Source: Cordylochernes scorpioides
Taxonomy: Eukaryota > Arthropoda > Arachnida > Pseudoscorpiones > Chernetidae
Reading direction: 5' to 3'
Length of the DNA: 64,000 nt
NCBI GenBank assembly: GCA_030710605.1
Contig: CP092870.1
Span: forward strand, 15,414,684 to 15,478,683
Part shown: positions 11,272 to 22,489 of the stretch, in pieces
Layout: each line of letters begins with the position of its first letter
How positions within the stretch are numbered: position 1 is the first letter of the stretch
Notes under the pieces: generated by a model
Told to the model about the DNA's origin: nothing
The model's database searches: none
What the model saw: only the letters and a program-made list of their open reading frames with translations
Position numbers and translations under genes: made by a program

Positions 11272-13690
11272 TTATTCCCTCTAGAGAAAGAGAACAGAAT
11301 GGTATATTACATCTTCAACAAGAGTAGGCTCTATTTATAATTAAACATTTAATCTTTAAAAGGGGAAAATAATGGTAAAAGGTGAATGCGTTTCCATATT
11401 TGAATATCAAACTTAGAATAATGATTATTTTCTTAGAATCAAATCAGGCCCAACTATCTCAATGCCCGATTATTATTTTTCTCCCATTTTCCCAGATTTG
11501 AATGCCGACTATTTTTACTGGATTGGACACAAGTTGCAGCTATTCCCGCTAGAGAAAAACTACAGAATGGTACCTTTTATCTTCAACAAAATAGTCTTTA
11601 TTTATAATTAAACATTTAATATGGAAAAAAAGGGGAAAGAATGGTGAAAGGTTAATGTGTTTCCATATTTGAATACCTAACTTTTAGAATAATAACTAGC
11701 GGAGGTACCCGGCTTCGCCCGAGGTTTTACCCGAGTAAAGGTTTGTCTAACGAACATTTGTTAAAACAATTCTCTATAAACTTATTAAAAAAAGATATAT
11801 TTTGATAATTTGAAACTCGTAAATTTGAATCTCTCGATAAAGTGAACATTTTTTCCCGGTCCCTGTGTGCCGTGTCATCCTGAATTTTGTCTTTCATAAT
11901 TTTCTACATTACAAAATCATCGTTTTATCTAGTGAACATATTTTCCCGGTCCCTTGAAAAATACTCGATAAGTTGAATAAAGTCATGGTCGTGAATCTCT
12001 CGATAAAGTGATTATTTTTTCCCGGTCCCTGTGTGCCGTGTCATCCTGAATTTTGTCTTTCCTAATTTTCTACATTACAAAATCATCGTTTTATCTAGTG
12101 AACATATTTTCCCGGTCCCTTGAAAAATACTCGATAAGTTGAATAAAATCATGGTCGTTTATGGAAGATGGACGTAGTTCCCGGAGGTCACCCGCCCCCC
12201 GCGCGCCAGGACCTCTTGATCACTCTGATTTGCCGGCGGCCGGACGGGGGGGGGGGGCTCTTGATCCCTCTGATTGGTCGGTGGGAACTTGGACTGTCCA
12301 ACCAACTGGCCGGCGGCCGGACGGGGGGGGGGGGGGAGGGGCAGATCTCCGTTGCAAGATGGCGCTGCTTGCGAGTTAAAGCTACAAATCTGCAAATAAC
12401 TCTAAGGATATTAAAGATATTCAAGATATTATTTTTCGTAAACCTTTCCGGGGATATGCCTAATAATATCCCAAATTTTCACGGCGATTGGATGTATGGT
12501 TTTTGAATCCATAGAGGACACACAGACAAACAGACAGACATTCAATTTTATATATATAGATTATATTCCTAGAATTTTAAATCAAGTCAAATAATCTCAA
12601 TTCCCAATTCTTCTTTTTCCCAGATTTGAGTGCCGACTTTCTTTACTGTATTGGACACAAGTTGCACTTATTCCGATAGAGAAAAAGAACAAAATGGTAA
12701 AATTACATCTTCCACAAAATAGCCTGTATTTATTATTGTGTTGTTCCTTCGATTAAATATATAAATATGATTTACCAAATTAAGAAACAAATTTTAATTA
12801 TATATCTTTCTAATGCTATATATATATACTTTTGAATATATTCATAACAACAACAATTACAGTGCTACCAAATCTAGCCATTCAAAAATAAATTAATTAA
12901 ACAGAGTATGTTATAATATTATTATAAGGTATATTACAATAATTAAACATTTAATCTGAAAAAAGGGCAAAGAATGGTGAAAGGTTAATGTGTTCTCAGA
13001 TTTGAGTGCCGACTTTCTTTACTGTATAGGACACAAGTTGCACTTATTCCGATAGGGAAAAGAACAAAATGGTAAATTACATCTTCAACAAAATAGCCTG
13101 TATTTATAATTGAGAATTTAATTTGAAAAAAAAGGGCAAAGAATGGTGAAAGGTGAATGTGTTCTCAGATTTGAGTGCCAACTATTTTTACTGTATTGGA
13201 CACAAATTGAACTTATCCCGATAGAAAAAAAAAAAAAAACAGAACAGAATGCTAAATTATATCTTCAACACACAAAGGTAGGCTCTATTTATTGATATAA
13301 TTAAACTGAATCTGAAAAAAAAAGAGCAAAGAATGGTGAAAGATTAATGTATTTCCATATTTTTGAATGCCAAATTTTTAGAATGATAATTATATTCATA
13401 GAATTTTATATCAAGCCAAATAATCTCAATTTCCAATTCTTCTTTTTCTCCCATTTTCCCAGATTTGAGTGCCGACTATTTTTACTGGATTCGGATACAA
13501 GTTGTACCTATTCCCGCTAGAGAAAAAGAACAGAATGGTACCTTTTATCTTCAACAAAGTAGCCTTTATTTATATAATTAAACATTTAATCTGAAAAAAA
13601 AAAAGGGAAATGAATGGTGAAAGGTTAAAATGTGTTTCCATATTTGAATATCTAACTTCAAATAATGATTCTTTTCCTAGAATTAAATCC
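11180..13690. repeat. Tandem array built from the neighbouring exon
   Basis: A unit of roughly 170-290 bp recurs about six times. Each contains GATTTGAGTGCCGACTATTT (or a close variant), TGGACACAAGTTGCA, a CTTCAACAAAATAG block and GGTGAAAGGTTAATGTG. GATTTGAGTGCCGAC occurs near 11228, 11497 (as GATTTGAATGCC), 12624, 12998, 13167 and 13461. A Helitron (11696-12560) and about 200 bp of other sequence (12735-12945) interrupt the array. The first unit overlaps the open frame at 10999-11271. Confidence 0.8.
11696..12560 (-). mobile_element. Complete short Helitron
   Basis: On the minus strand it begins TCTATATATATAAAATTG after an A. It ends with the hairpin CTCGGGC/GCCGGG, then TACCTCCG and CTAG before a T. 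These are the standard Helitron ends and the A/T target. The 865-bp inside has no Rep or helicase. It carries two near-identical copies of a TTTTTTCCCGGTCCCTG-type block and two runs of ten or more G within CCGGCGGCCGGACG contexts. It sits inside the exon-derived array. Confidence 0.9.
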
Positions 13691-13829
13691 AAATTGGAAT
13701 GCTCGAAGGATAGCACAAGAAGTTTGGAAAGTTTTCTCCTAAAGAAATAGTGCTCCCAATTCCAATCACAAATAGGAAAATAACGAATTCTTAGAGACGT
13801 GTATCTTCATATTTGATTTATATAATGAA

Positions 13830-14270
13830 AGGATTTAACCCCATTGTTTATTTTATATACAATACAAACTTCTACTGTCCTTACTGCGATGAAAAAATAT
13901 ATTGGGAGGACTTGGCTCATGAATGGTGAACTCTCCCAGCGGTTTCGTCAATTTAATCTACCAGACCGCTACTCTCAGAGCTCTAATATTGTATTGGATC
14001 ATTCTGCTTATATATGCTACACTGAAGGGTGGAATCTCAGAAATAGTATACAAGAAAACTAAGCTTATAGGACATAGTTTATAGGGCCTATTGAACATTA
14101 GCTTATAGGACAGTAAAATTACATATAAATATTTGCATACAATATATTTTTTAATCGCAGTAAAGACAGTAGAATAAACATTCGTGCTTAAATCCTTTAT
14201 ATATAGATGGACGCGTTTTATGTTATATATAATTTGATATGTTAAAGGAAAAAGGCTGAAGATGGCCATT
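13830..14270. mobile_element. Family B element, diverged
   Basis: Contains CTACTGTCCTTACTGCGATG, GAGGACTTGGCTCATGAATGG, CTCTCCCAGCGGTTTCG and CCAGACCGCT, then an inverted TTTTTAATCGCAGTAAAGAC arm. Open frames are shadows. Confidence 0.55.
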
Positions 14271-14639
14271 CTGTTACAAAATTAATTCGTCCAAGAGACA
14301 CGGGTATTTGCATAAATTACATCGCCTCTAAGACGTCGTATATAGAGGTATACAGCCCAAAGTTGACTTTCTGCTCTCAGTGGATAAAGTTGCCAAAAAC
14401 TTTCTATCAAACAACAAATAGAAAGCCATTTTTGATGAGAGGCTAATTAATAACATCGGACGGGAAATCAGGACCTCGTGGTCAGGATATGCCTTTTTGA
14501 TTTTATTAATATATATATATGGTGAGGTATCCTGTCGACTCTTGTCGAATTCTGTCGTTGTGGAATCCAGTCGACTCAATCTATGGTATGCGATCCTGTC
14601 GACTCTCGCTATACTGTGTTAACCGAGAGGAACAGTCAG

Positions 14640-14940
14640 GATGTGGAGAGTTTTCCAGTACCTCTCTGCACCTTGGAAGACCTTTAACAGTTCTCACAGA
14701 GTACAGGCAGTCGTGGTCGAGGCAGAGTGGAAAGCTTGGGAATGTCACACAAAAAACGAAGAGACACAGTTGTACTAGGAAAGTTCCGTGAACAGATAAA
14801 AGTCGAGCTATGCGCGAAAGATAGAGATAGAAGAGTTCTTACTGGTCTACATGGTCGATGAGATGGATCTTGGTGACAACCGACGAGGGCTCCCGCTGAT
14901 GGTGAAGTGACTATATTTTCGGCTAGGGCGGAGGTCTTAA
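14640..14940 (+). mobile_element. Unclassified retroelement fragment, family R
   Basis: About 90 bp match, on the other strand, 55425-55505 (GTCGATGAG, CCGACGAGGGC, GGCTAGGGCGGAGGTCTTA). A plus-strand frame with one internal stop reads GKFREQIKVELCAKDRDR near 14790. It looks like the degraded end of a retroelement protein plus its 3' untranslated region, but I cannot name the family. Confidence 0.45.
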
Positions 14941-15110
14941 AAATTCGAATCAAAAAGGTTTTGAATAAAAGACACAAAAGTCTAGGGACCAAGATAAATA
15001 TTCGAATTAAAGACATTCGAATTTTCCAAGTTTTACTATAAATTTCAAGACTATGTACATAAAATAGTTTAAACATTTACACGCAAATATCCATATAGGA
15101 TATAGCGTGT

Positions 15111-15216
15111 TAAAACAATAATAAACAATAAGAGGAGCTTCTTGTGTAAATTTCTTTATTACCGCTAATAAAGAAATTTACACAAGAAGCTCCTCTTATT
15201 GTTTATTATTGTTTTA
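15111..15216. repeat. Perfect 51-nt-arm palindrome
   Basis: Positions 15111-15161 and 15166-15216 are exact inverse copies with only CCGC between them. The arms include GAGGAGCTTCTTGTG. There is no coding content. Perfect arms imply a very young or actively repaired inverted repeat. Confidence 0.95.
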
Positions 15217-15434
15217 ATGATCGTGATTTTAAGAGTTTAATTTCTACGATATAGCGTGTTTTGCAATAAATAAATTATTAAAAAACTGCAAACAACCTAT
15301 GTATTTGATTTTATTTTAAATTTTAGCTTTAATGGCGATTTATTTTAGAGTGTTTTCTTCTAGTAGAAGAGATTTTATGCCTGAAAGATCGAGATTTATT
15401 AAATAAATGGTTTCAAAAAGAAAGGTATCCCTAG

Positions 15435-15737
15435 CAGCCTAAATTTGCACCTTGCTATCGTGCATGTATTGGCCAAACAAAAAGAAACCAAACATGCTGT
15501 TGGGCAGAAAACATGCTGTTGGTCAGAGAGATGAAAAACAATTTTAGATGGAATCAACGTTCTGTTTCATCCACAGGAGTAGCACAAGACAAAACGCCTA
15601 AATTTCCACCTTGTTATCGTGGATGTATTGGTCAAACAAAAAGGAACCAAACATGCTGTTGGTTAGAAGATGAAAAACAATTTTAGATGGAATAAACGTT
15701 CTTTTCCATCCACAGGAGTAGCAGCACAAGACAAAAC
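15435..15737 (+). repeat. About 150-bp tandem duplication
   Basis: CACCTTG(C/T)TATCGTG, GAACCAAACATGCTGTTGG-type, GATGAAAAACAATTTTAGA and CATCCACAGGAGTAGCA occur twice, about 155 bp apart. The first copy has an extra internal CAGAAAACATGCTGTTGG. Confidence 0.8.
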
Positions 15738-15740
15738 GGT

Positions 15741-16439
15741 CGGTCTTTTACAACAACGTGAAAAATTAGAGCTAAAACAATAATTCTTTCGGAACCACTA
15801 TCAATATCATTTAGTCTCTCTTTTAACTCCAACAAAAAGATTTCCTTTCTTTACTGACTTTCCCCAAACGGAGAAAAACTCTCATAATAAACCTTTTTTT
15901 TTTCCCTTTTTTTCGGACGAGCAAAGTGAAGTTTCACTTAAAGTGAATGGGGCTAGAAAACTGAGAACAAGTTTAGGAGGAAAGTACGGGCGATTTCTTT
16001 CTTGATGTTTGGAGAATGGAATGAATTAATTTGAGAGAACAAGGCGTGTTCAAGAGAACTGTTTTCTGTTAAATTGATTGGGTAAAGAATTGATTTTCTC
16101 TTCGAAATGTATATATCGATCTCTCTCTCTTGATTGGTTGTTCAGTGCAGCGTATGTCTGCTGCTTCATTTCATTTAAGTTTCTAAGCTGTCGATTGTTT
16201 CCAATTAAACTTTTAAGTAATTAATGAGGAGATTCCTAAATTACATTTTCATCTCCATCTCTCCGACTTCTTTTTATTCTAGTCAGTTGTGCCAGGAGTT
16301 CATTAATTAACTAGTGGAATCAATTTGATGGAGTTGCATTTCCATTTTATATAGAACTTCGACTTTAATGACTTTATATATCAAATTTAGCGAATATACA
16401 TTCAGTTTAGTGGAGTAATGGTATAAAATGTTGATTTCT
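15741..16439. other. No gene seen
   Basis: AT-rich unique-looking sequence; no coding potential. Confidence 0.4.
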
Positions 16440-16890
16440 GATAGCCGTGGCTAGGGATTGAATCCCGCATTGGACCCTTTTTTTTTTTTTTTTCCTGAAG
16501 AAAAAAAAATTCTTCGATGATATCCGATTCTCACAAATTCCAACTTTTTTCACTTATAGGTGTTTATAATTGAATTTAGGAAATTGATATATAAAATTAT
16601 AAAAGAAATAGAACCTTCCGTAATAAGTTTATTTCTTAACCAATTTACAGGTATGTTCTATATGTGTATTCCACAAAACTTGACGCTAAAACTATGCGAA
16701 TTCTTTGGCGATACAAATACTAAAATTTGACGATATAGAAAAGATTAACATGGCCCTTGTGTGAAAATGACACACAAAATTGTGAAGCGTTCTACATGGT
16801 CACATTACATGCAGCCTACTTACAATAAAAGAAGTTTCTAACTACCAACCATGCTTATCATTATTTATTTGTATAAAGTATATTTGGGAT
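16440..16890 (+). mobile_element. Diverged SINE interrupted by a U6 relic
   Basis: A SINE head remnant (ATTGAATCCCGCATTGGACC, T-run, CCGATTCTCACAAA) at 16450-16550 and a SINE tail remnant (CTAACTACCAACCATGCTTA, GGGATAAG) at 16800-16890 surround about 240 bp that include a U6 snRNA pseudogene. Confidence 0.65.
16697..16797 (+). pseudogene. U6 snRNA pseudogene
   Basis: Strong match in order to U6: ATACTAAAATT, CGATATAGAAAAGATTA (ACAGAG box altered to ATAGAA), ACATGGCCC, GATGACACACAAAATTGTG and GAAGCGTTC. Several changes in the ACAGAGA region and the lack of a T-run terminator make it non-functional. The 3' end fuses directly to SINE tail sequence. Confidence 0.85.
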
Positions 16891-17074
16891 AAGTAGATAA
16901 AGCTATATTATACAATTTCGAATTAAATAATAACGATTAAAAAATGTACTCCTGTAGAGATGCCTGGAAGTTTGAGATAACATTAATAAATATGAAATGA
17001 AACTCATATTCAGAAACATGTATTATTTAATATATGAAAAATCAATAGAAAAAATAAAAGATAAGTGGGTCAGG

Positions 17075-17418
17075 CAAAGAAGGCATCTCCTGACCACGAG
17101 CACATGTGCTTTTTAGATGGCAGAGCGCCATTAAGTGGAGAAAAAATAAACTAAACGTTTATTTAGCTTGCTCCGTGATATTTGGCCAACCCAATTTCTT
17201 GATAAATAAAGAAAAGCCATCCACGAACGCGCTGTTGGCGCTCGTCAGCGTCGAGTAGACTGTAACCACTGCGACCAAAAATATTTTTGGTCCCAGAGGC
17301 TTCTTGAGAAATCACGGAGCAAGCTAAATAAACGTTTAGTTTATTTTTGCTCCACTAGATGGCGCTCTGCAATATAAAAAACACATGTGCTCGTGGTCAG
17401 GAGATGCCTTCTTTATTT
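17075..17418. mobile_element. Foldback element with damaged hammerhead
   Basis: Long inverted arms (GGCATCTCCTGACCACGAGC to its inverse; TTAGATGGCAGAGCGCCAT to GATGGCGCTCTGC) meet at a centre (17221-17255) that on the minus strand reads CTGACGA, GCGC/GCGC with loop CAACA, and then GTTCGTGG. The GAAAC of the hammerhead core has been lost. Relatives lie at 21478, 23905, 24535, 38430, 48208 and 61252. Confidence 0.8.
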
Positions 17419-17893
17419 TAATTTAATTTATATGCAGGATATTTACACCAGTTGAGGAAGAGATATAACTTTACATATGTTCTCTCAGCGTGTAGATGGC
17501 TAGGTGACTCCTAGGAGGCTGTTATTGGCATGTTGAAGAACTCACTTCATCTGGAGAATGATATCTTTTGTTTCTTCAAGCTAACATCTAAATCCAATTT
17601 CAGTTCAAAAATTACTTTATCGGGTGCTATTAAAAAATTATAACCCAGGATACATTAAAGACTCTACATTAGGCGCACCATTGTATCTTTCTATATTCCA
17701 AGAAAATGTTATTTAAGGTCTAAAGTATTTATAAACACGCTATTACATGTTTTAAAATAATTTAAAATTAGATAAGAATAAAATTATCATGATAAATTAT
17801 GATAAAAATCATAGATAGTTGATATATTTGTCGATAGATGGCAGTGATTCATCAGCAACATTCAGTTGTACAATCAGGAGGTGTCCTTTCATT
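17417..17893. other. No gene seen
   Basis: AT-rich sequence with no recognisable gene. Confidence 0.4.
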
Positions 17894-17897
17894 ATAT

Positions 17898-18356
17898 TGT
17901 TACGTCGTATCCAGACGCTATTGGTGTACTTTGTCTAATCAGGATGCCACAAAGATACACATGTGAGTTCGAAGGGATTGCAGCTAAAGTTAGCGCTTTA
18001 TTGTATCTCATTCAACAGAAGGAATACAACAGTGGGACTTGCCCTCGACCTCCCCGTCAGAAGAATCCTTGGCGCCGTAAACGTCCTCTTGTGAATCGTT
18101 CCGCTCCACTATACACGTCCATCCTGGACTACACCGTCTTGTAGGCCGCTCCGATGTCAGGCTCTCCCTGCCGGATCATCCACACGCCCGGAGGCAAGTC
18201 GCCACGTCTTCTCCTCACCGCAGAAGTAACCAACCAGACTCTGTCCACACAGGAATGCTGTTTTTAGGGCCTGCCACATGGCAGCGGGGGCCGCTAGAGT
18301 CCACCCCTCTTTCCCCAACTTTACTCTGGTATCTTGGCCTTGTCATCCACGTTACA
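17898..18356 (+). mobile_element. Solo LTR between ATAT duplications
   Basis: Begins TGTTACGTCGTA and ends CCACGTTACA, an imperfect inverted pair as in retrotransposon LTRs. ATAT directly flanks both ends (17894-17897, 18357-18360). It is GC-richer than its surroundings. A truncated relative lies at 36185-36390. The 92-codon frame here is not a recognisable protein. The 4-bp duplication suits a Ty3-type element. Confidence 0.75.
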
Positions 18357-18422
18357 ATATAATACCACTCTGATTCTTTTCTTCTTTTCTACTTTTAAAC
18401 CTTTAATAAACCTCCATACATA

Positions 18423-18612
18423 TACTCTTATGCACAAAACTAAGGAAGTGGAAACTCTTTTTTCAATAACACAGAGGCAATTTTGTTCACACTTGGTTAT
18501 CTGGCGTGTCTTCAATAAAGGTTACTGTGTATCAAATATCTTTCAGAGTTATTATCTGAATCACGATATACATGCTAAAATGTACAACTTCCTTAAGTTT
18601 TGTCCATGAGTG
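18423..18612. mobile_element. Tc1-type MITE, complete
   Basis: About 190 bp with ends TACTCTTATGCACAAAAC and the inverse GTTTTGTCCATGAGTG, a TA next to the right end, and the internal block CTTCAATAAAGGTTACTGTG shared with other copies. Confidence 0.75.
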
Positions 18613-18899
18613 TATATACATTAGGTTATTCCGTGTGTCTAGGTTTGTAGGTATTTTACACACACAAATGACGACAATAAATTGATCTAACACGACACTG
18701 TTAAGAGTTGGTCTTACTCAAAATAAAATTATTTGAGCAAATTGGAAATTCAAGCTCAAACCTCATTTAAAATTTGTAACAATTATTTTTAGCAATCTGT
18801 TTCTTTTTACATAGAGAATAAAATTTTTGTAATTATATGTATGCACCTTTACAGACCTATAAGCTTATGTCCCTAGGTTCTATAAACATCCCTAAGCTG

Positions 18900-19080
18900 C
18901 CTTCCATAGTAAATACAGGATAAATAAGAAAACCAATCCAATACAATAGTAGAGCGGTCTGGAGATTAATTTGGCGAAACTGCTGAGAGGGTTTACCACT
19001 GTGGAACCAAGTCTTCTCATTCAATAACGTTTATCATTGCAGTAAGGTCTGTAGAGATAATCTATTTATGCTTTGTGCAA
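18900..19080 (+). mobile_element. Family B element, partial
   Basis: GGCGAAACTGCTGAGAGGG, TACCACTGTGGAACCAAG and CATTGCAGTAAGGTCTG mark this as a diverged family B copy. Confidence 0.5.
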
Positions 19081-19844
19081 AAACAAAAACATATATTTCC
19101 TAAAAATAATTGTTAAAAATTTTATTGATAGATGCCACTTGAATTTATAAATCAAACCCCCACACATTTATTTATTATTTTTCTAATTCTACAGAATTAC
19201 TCAAAACAACTGTTTTTATTATTATTAGATGTCAATTTTGTGTGAGTTGTGTGTTTTTATATTTTTAAAAAATCATCCAAAAACAACAAAACGATATTTA
19301 AAAAGTGGCGCAACATAAATATTCCACGACAAAAACCATCAAATCCTCGTTGGGGCGCCCATCAGATGACGCCATATTTTATTGCCAAGCGTATATGTAT
19401 CGAACCGCCTTTCAAATTAGCTTTTGTATTGATTTTCTTATTTTATATCTCTTCTCAAAAACCTATAAAGTGTTTGCTTAGAATTTCTAAACAGGATACT
19501 TTTGTTTCTTATCAATGAAATTCAAGTAAGAGAAGAAGAAATATTTTTGTTTTTCATTGTTTATTTAGGAATGCGCTAACTTTACTGATAATTTTGAGAT
19601 ATAAAAAGTTTGACTAATTCATTTTTATTTTATTTTAGAGAAATTGTATACAATGGTAAGTTGTGAGTTTAATAGATCATTTAGATTGTGATGAATGAAT
19701 TACCGTTTATAAGCCTAAAAATTTGGACACTTGCTCAATCCCGAAGAGAATGCAATCGCATAAAATTTCAGATTTCTAGGTATTTAGGAAGTTAGTTTGG
19801 AAGAAAAGAGTTTCAGAATGTTATAATCAATATTTACATATTGT
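19081..19844. other. No recognisable gene
   Basis: An 89-codon plus-strand frame (19249-19518) is basic and AT-rich and matches no family I know. I treat it as chance. The rest is AT-rich. Confidence 0.4.
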
Positions 19845-19845
19845 A

Positions 19846-20272
19846 AAACGACATTTGAAAATTATCCCGCATGTGTTTCTTTTGAACGAAAAATCGAAAT
19901 TTATTTTAAGGAGAAATAACGATTACACCCATACCTCGCTTTGCGTCGGGGTTACGTTCCAAAAAAAAAAAACACGACGCAAATTGAAACGACGCAAAGC
20001 GAAAATATGTGAAGGCGCAATCAAAAACAAAGGTGTTGCCATATTTTAGGGAAAAAAAAAATTGACGACTCGAATCCAAAACAACGCAACTTCGAAAATC
20101 TAACGACGCACAGTGAAAATCAGTAAAAATTAAGCAGCGACGCAACTTCGAAAAAACGAAACGACGCAAAGCGAGGTATTGGTGTATTTCTAACCTTAGG
20201 GATGAAGTATGAAAGGATGAATTGTGAAGAGTAATGATAAACGGAAAAATAAAATAGGCCGCATTATATTGT
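19846..20272 (+). mobile_element. Family C half-element split by a MITE
   Basis: Family C sequence (AAACGACATTTGAAAATTAT, CCCGCATGTGTTTC, then TTTCTAACCTTAGGGATGAA, GTAATGATAAACGGAAAAAT) is interrupted after GGAGAAATAACGATTA by a TA-inserted MITE (19926-20184). Confidence 0.8.
19926..20184. mobile_element. MITE with CACCCATACCTCGC ends
   Basis: Ends CACCCATACCTCGCTTTGCG and the inverse CGCAAAGCGAGGTATTGGTG, with TA duplicated on both sides. The interior repeats GACGCAA many times. It is inserted in a family C copy, so it is younger. Confidence 0.85.
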
Positions 20273-21032
20273 ATATAAATCACATATTTATATATGTCAC
20301 GTATTTGTTTAAAGTTTTGAAAGATTTTATAAATATGGTAGAAAATATATAAAAGGAAGTTTTTTTTTTGGCCAGGAGAGTCGTGCAATAAATGAGATTT
20401 TTCAATTGTTTCTTTGCGTGATGCTACAGAATTGGCGCAACCGACAGGATTTCTGTTTTCTATAAGAATATTCCAAATAGATCCGCCTCTGTATTGCCAC
20501 TTGATGGCCCTATCATATTTAAAAATTGGATCTTCATTGAACGCCCCAATAAATTCTTCACACCAATCCTCCCAATCGGCTTTTTGAGATTCGGCAGATT
20601 GACAATCATATCACAACATACTTTCAGACTTCTTATAAACCTAAATATTCGCACACTAGCTCAATCTCAATGACAATGCAAGTATGCAAATTTTCAGACA
20701 CCTAGATCGACAGATAGTATGTTAATTTTAATTTGATAAAGAGGGAGCAATTTCTCGAAATATTTTGAGAAAAATTGCTTTGTTTTTTTCTTTACAGATA
20801 CGCCCTAGGTACGCCTTTTTTTTAAATATAAACTTTTTACAGGGTTTCATGAATGTTTTGAATACTTAATCAACAAAATTCGCGAAAAAAAAAGTTTCAT
20901 TTCTAATTTATTTATAATTAGCAAGCCTCGAGTTAAAGAAGTTTGAAGTTTATTCATATTACAAGACAAGATTATGATGGATTAGCAGATGTTCAACCAC
21001 AATATAGTGATGTTAAAGGTCAAAGTTTGGTA
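20273..21032. other. No gene seen
   Basis: AT-rich; a 64-codon minus-strand frame (20460-20654) is not recognisable. Confidence 0.4.
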
Positions 21033-21044
21033 TCGAAGTATCAG

Positions 21045-21351
21045 TTTTGCTTATCCCTAGTACGCATGGTACAGGCCATGATAATCATGGTGTGTAGAAG
21101 TAGGCAACTGCTTTTACTGTGAGTGCACCACATGTCTACACATGTGAAAAGCAGTTCGACTTTGCACTTACAAATGTACCAGAGCCCCGTTTGGTTACTT
21201 GCACTCGCTGGTGGGGTTGGACTTTTGTAAGAATTGGGGGCCATTGGAGCATTATTTTTTTAAATAAGAAAAAAAGTGTCCAACGAGGGAATCGAACCCG
21301 GGTCGTAGCGGTCGAAAACCAACGGTTTTGACCACCCTTCCACCGACTCCC
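21045..21351 (-). mobile_element. Full-length SINE with 12-bp duplication
   Basis: A 307-bp copy flanked by TCGAAGTATCAG (21033-21044 and 21352-21363). The head, on the right, carries the B box (GGTTCGATTCCC) and the tail ends GGGATAAGCAAAA. It serves as the reference copy for this SINE. Confidence 0.92.
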
Positions 21352-21477
21352 TCGAAGTATCAGTGAACATTTGAAGTCAATTTTATAAAATCAATATTCA
21401 AATCACAAGTCTGATGGGTTCAGGTCCAGTCGCGCGTAAGGACTGTTTACAAATAGATATTAAAAACAAAGAAAGCA

Positions 21478-21745
21478 TATCCTGATCACGTTCACATGAA
21501 CTTTTTAGATGACAGAACGCCATCTAGTGGAACAGAAATCAACTAAACATTGATTTAGCCTGTTCCCTGATATTTAGCCAACCCACGATAAACCAAGAAA
21601 ATCCATCCATGAACGCGTTTCGGGATGCTGGTCCTCATCAGCGTAGTGTAAGATTTACCTCTACGACCAAAAATATTTTGGTCCCAGAGGCTTCTTGAGA
21701 AATAAAGAAATGGGTATTTAAGACCACAAACCTGAGTAAACGCGC
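21478..21745 (-). mobile_element. Hammerhead-bearing element
   Basis: Shares the arm (GGCGTTCTGTCATCTAAAA-type, AATATCAGGGAACAGGCTAA) and the post-ribozyme block (GACCAAAAATATTTTGGTCC, GAGGCTTCTTGAGAAAT) with 48208-48500. Contains the hammerhead motif at 21607-21646. Confidence 0.8.
21607..21646 (-). ncRNA. Hammerhead ribozyme, core intact
   Basis: On the minus strand: CTACG, then CTGATGA, then GGACCAGCATCCC (weak stem II, about 2-3 bp), then GAAA, with ACGCGT overlapping its last base, then T as cleavage-site base and CATGG. All invariant core positions (CUGANGA and GAAA) are present. Stem I has two Watson-Crick pairs at its ends, one in the middle and a wobble. Weak stems suggest reduced or lost activity. 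Confidence 0.6.
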
Positions 21746-21776
21746 TAAAGATGTGAAAAAATTCAAAAATTAAACA

Positions 21777-21954
21777 CAGTAGAACCTCCCTTTAGCGGAC
21801 ACCCTGCTAGCGGACACCTCTCCACAAAGGACAGTTTTAATTTGCAAAATTACCATTTTTACAATTCAGCAACTCTCCGGTAAGAGGATACCTTTCCCTA
21901 AAGGATACTTTGGCTCTGCAATTAGGTGTTGTCCTTTACAGGGAGGTTCTACTA
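21777..21954. mobile_element. Pogo-type MITE, complete
   Basis: 178 bp; ends CAGTAGAACCTCCCTTTA and the inverse AAAGGACAAC...; the right end reads GGGAGGTTCTACTA followed by TA. The body words match the copies at 266, 25853 and 53570. Confidence 0.85.
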
Positions 21955-21955
21955 T

Positions 21956-22489
21956 AATAAAAAAATAATATATATTTAAATGTTTCTATACTTGGAAGAA
22001 ATGCTTGTAGATTTATTCAACTCGAAAACTTTACAATGATAATAAATTATAATAGAAACTTTTTGCGAAGTATTTAATTAAGTATTTAAAATATTTTCTG
22101 TAATTTCAAACATGATGGAATAAATGTTTTGGTAAGTTTTGAAATCGACCATTCCAAGCTGACTCCATTGTTAAGAGATTTAAAGAAATACACAAGAGTT
22201 TCCTGGAGGAGAATTTAGAAGGGAATTGATCAAGGAGCCAGCCTGCCATATTGGATTAGATATTGTCAAGATAATATGTCCGCCTGTTTGCCCAGATAAT
22301 AGGATTTAAAGAGCCGATATGAGAGAATGGTGGAATTAGCTTCTGGAAAATTCTTTAGCTAGATCACAGATTGTGCTAATAAATCCAAAATGATTAGCAT
22401 AATCCTTATTGCATCGGCCTTTATCTATCTACAGGCTTTGCCTTGTCTTCAGGCATCTTTCAGAAAATGAGAGAAATTTGAATATAAAT
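21956..22489. other. No gene seen
   Basis: Unique-looking AT-rich DNA; no coding potential. Confidence 0.4.

Noticed and set aside
12240..12345. G-runs as a G-quadruplex regulatory site
   Set aside because: They are within a short Helitron and look like slippage-prone GC repeats; no gene is nearby to regulate.
19249..19518. 89-codon basic frame
   Set aside because: AT-driven lysine/isoleucine composition and no recognisable domain or splice context.
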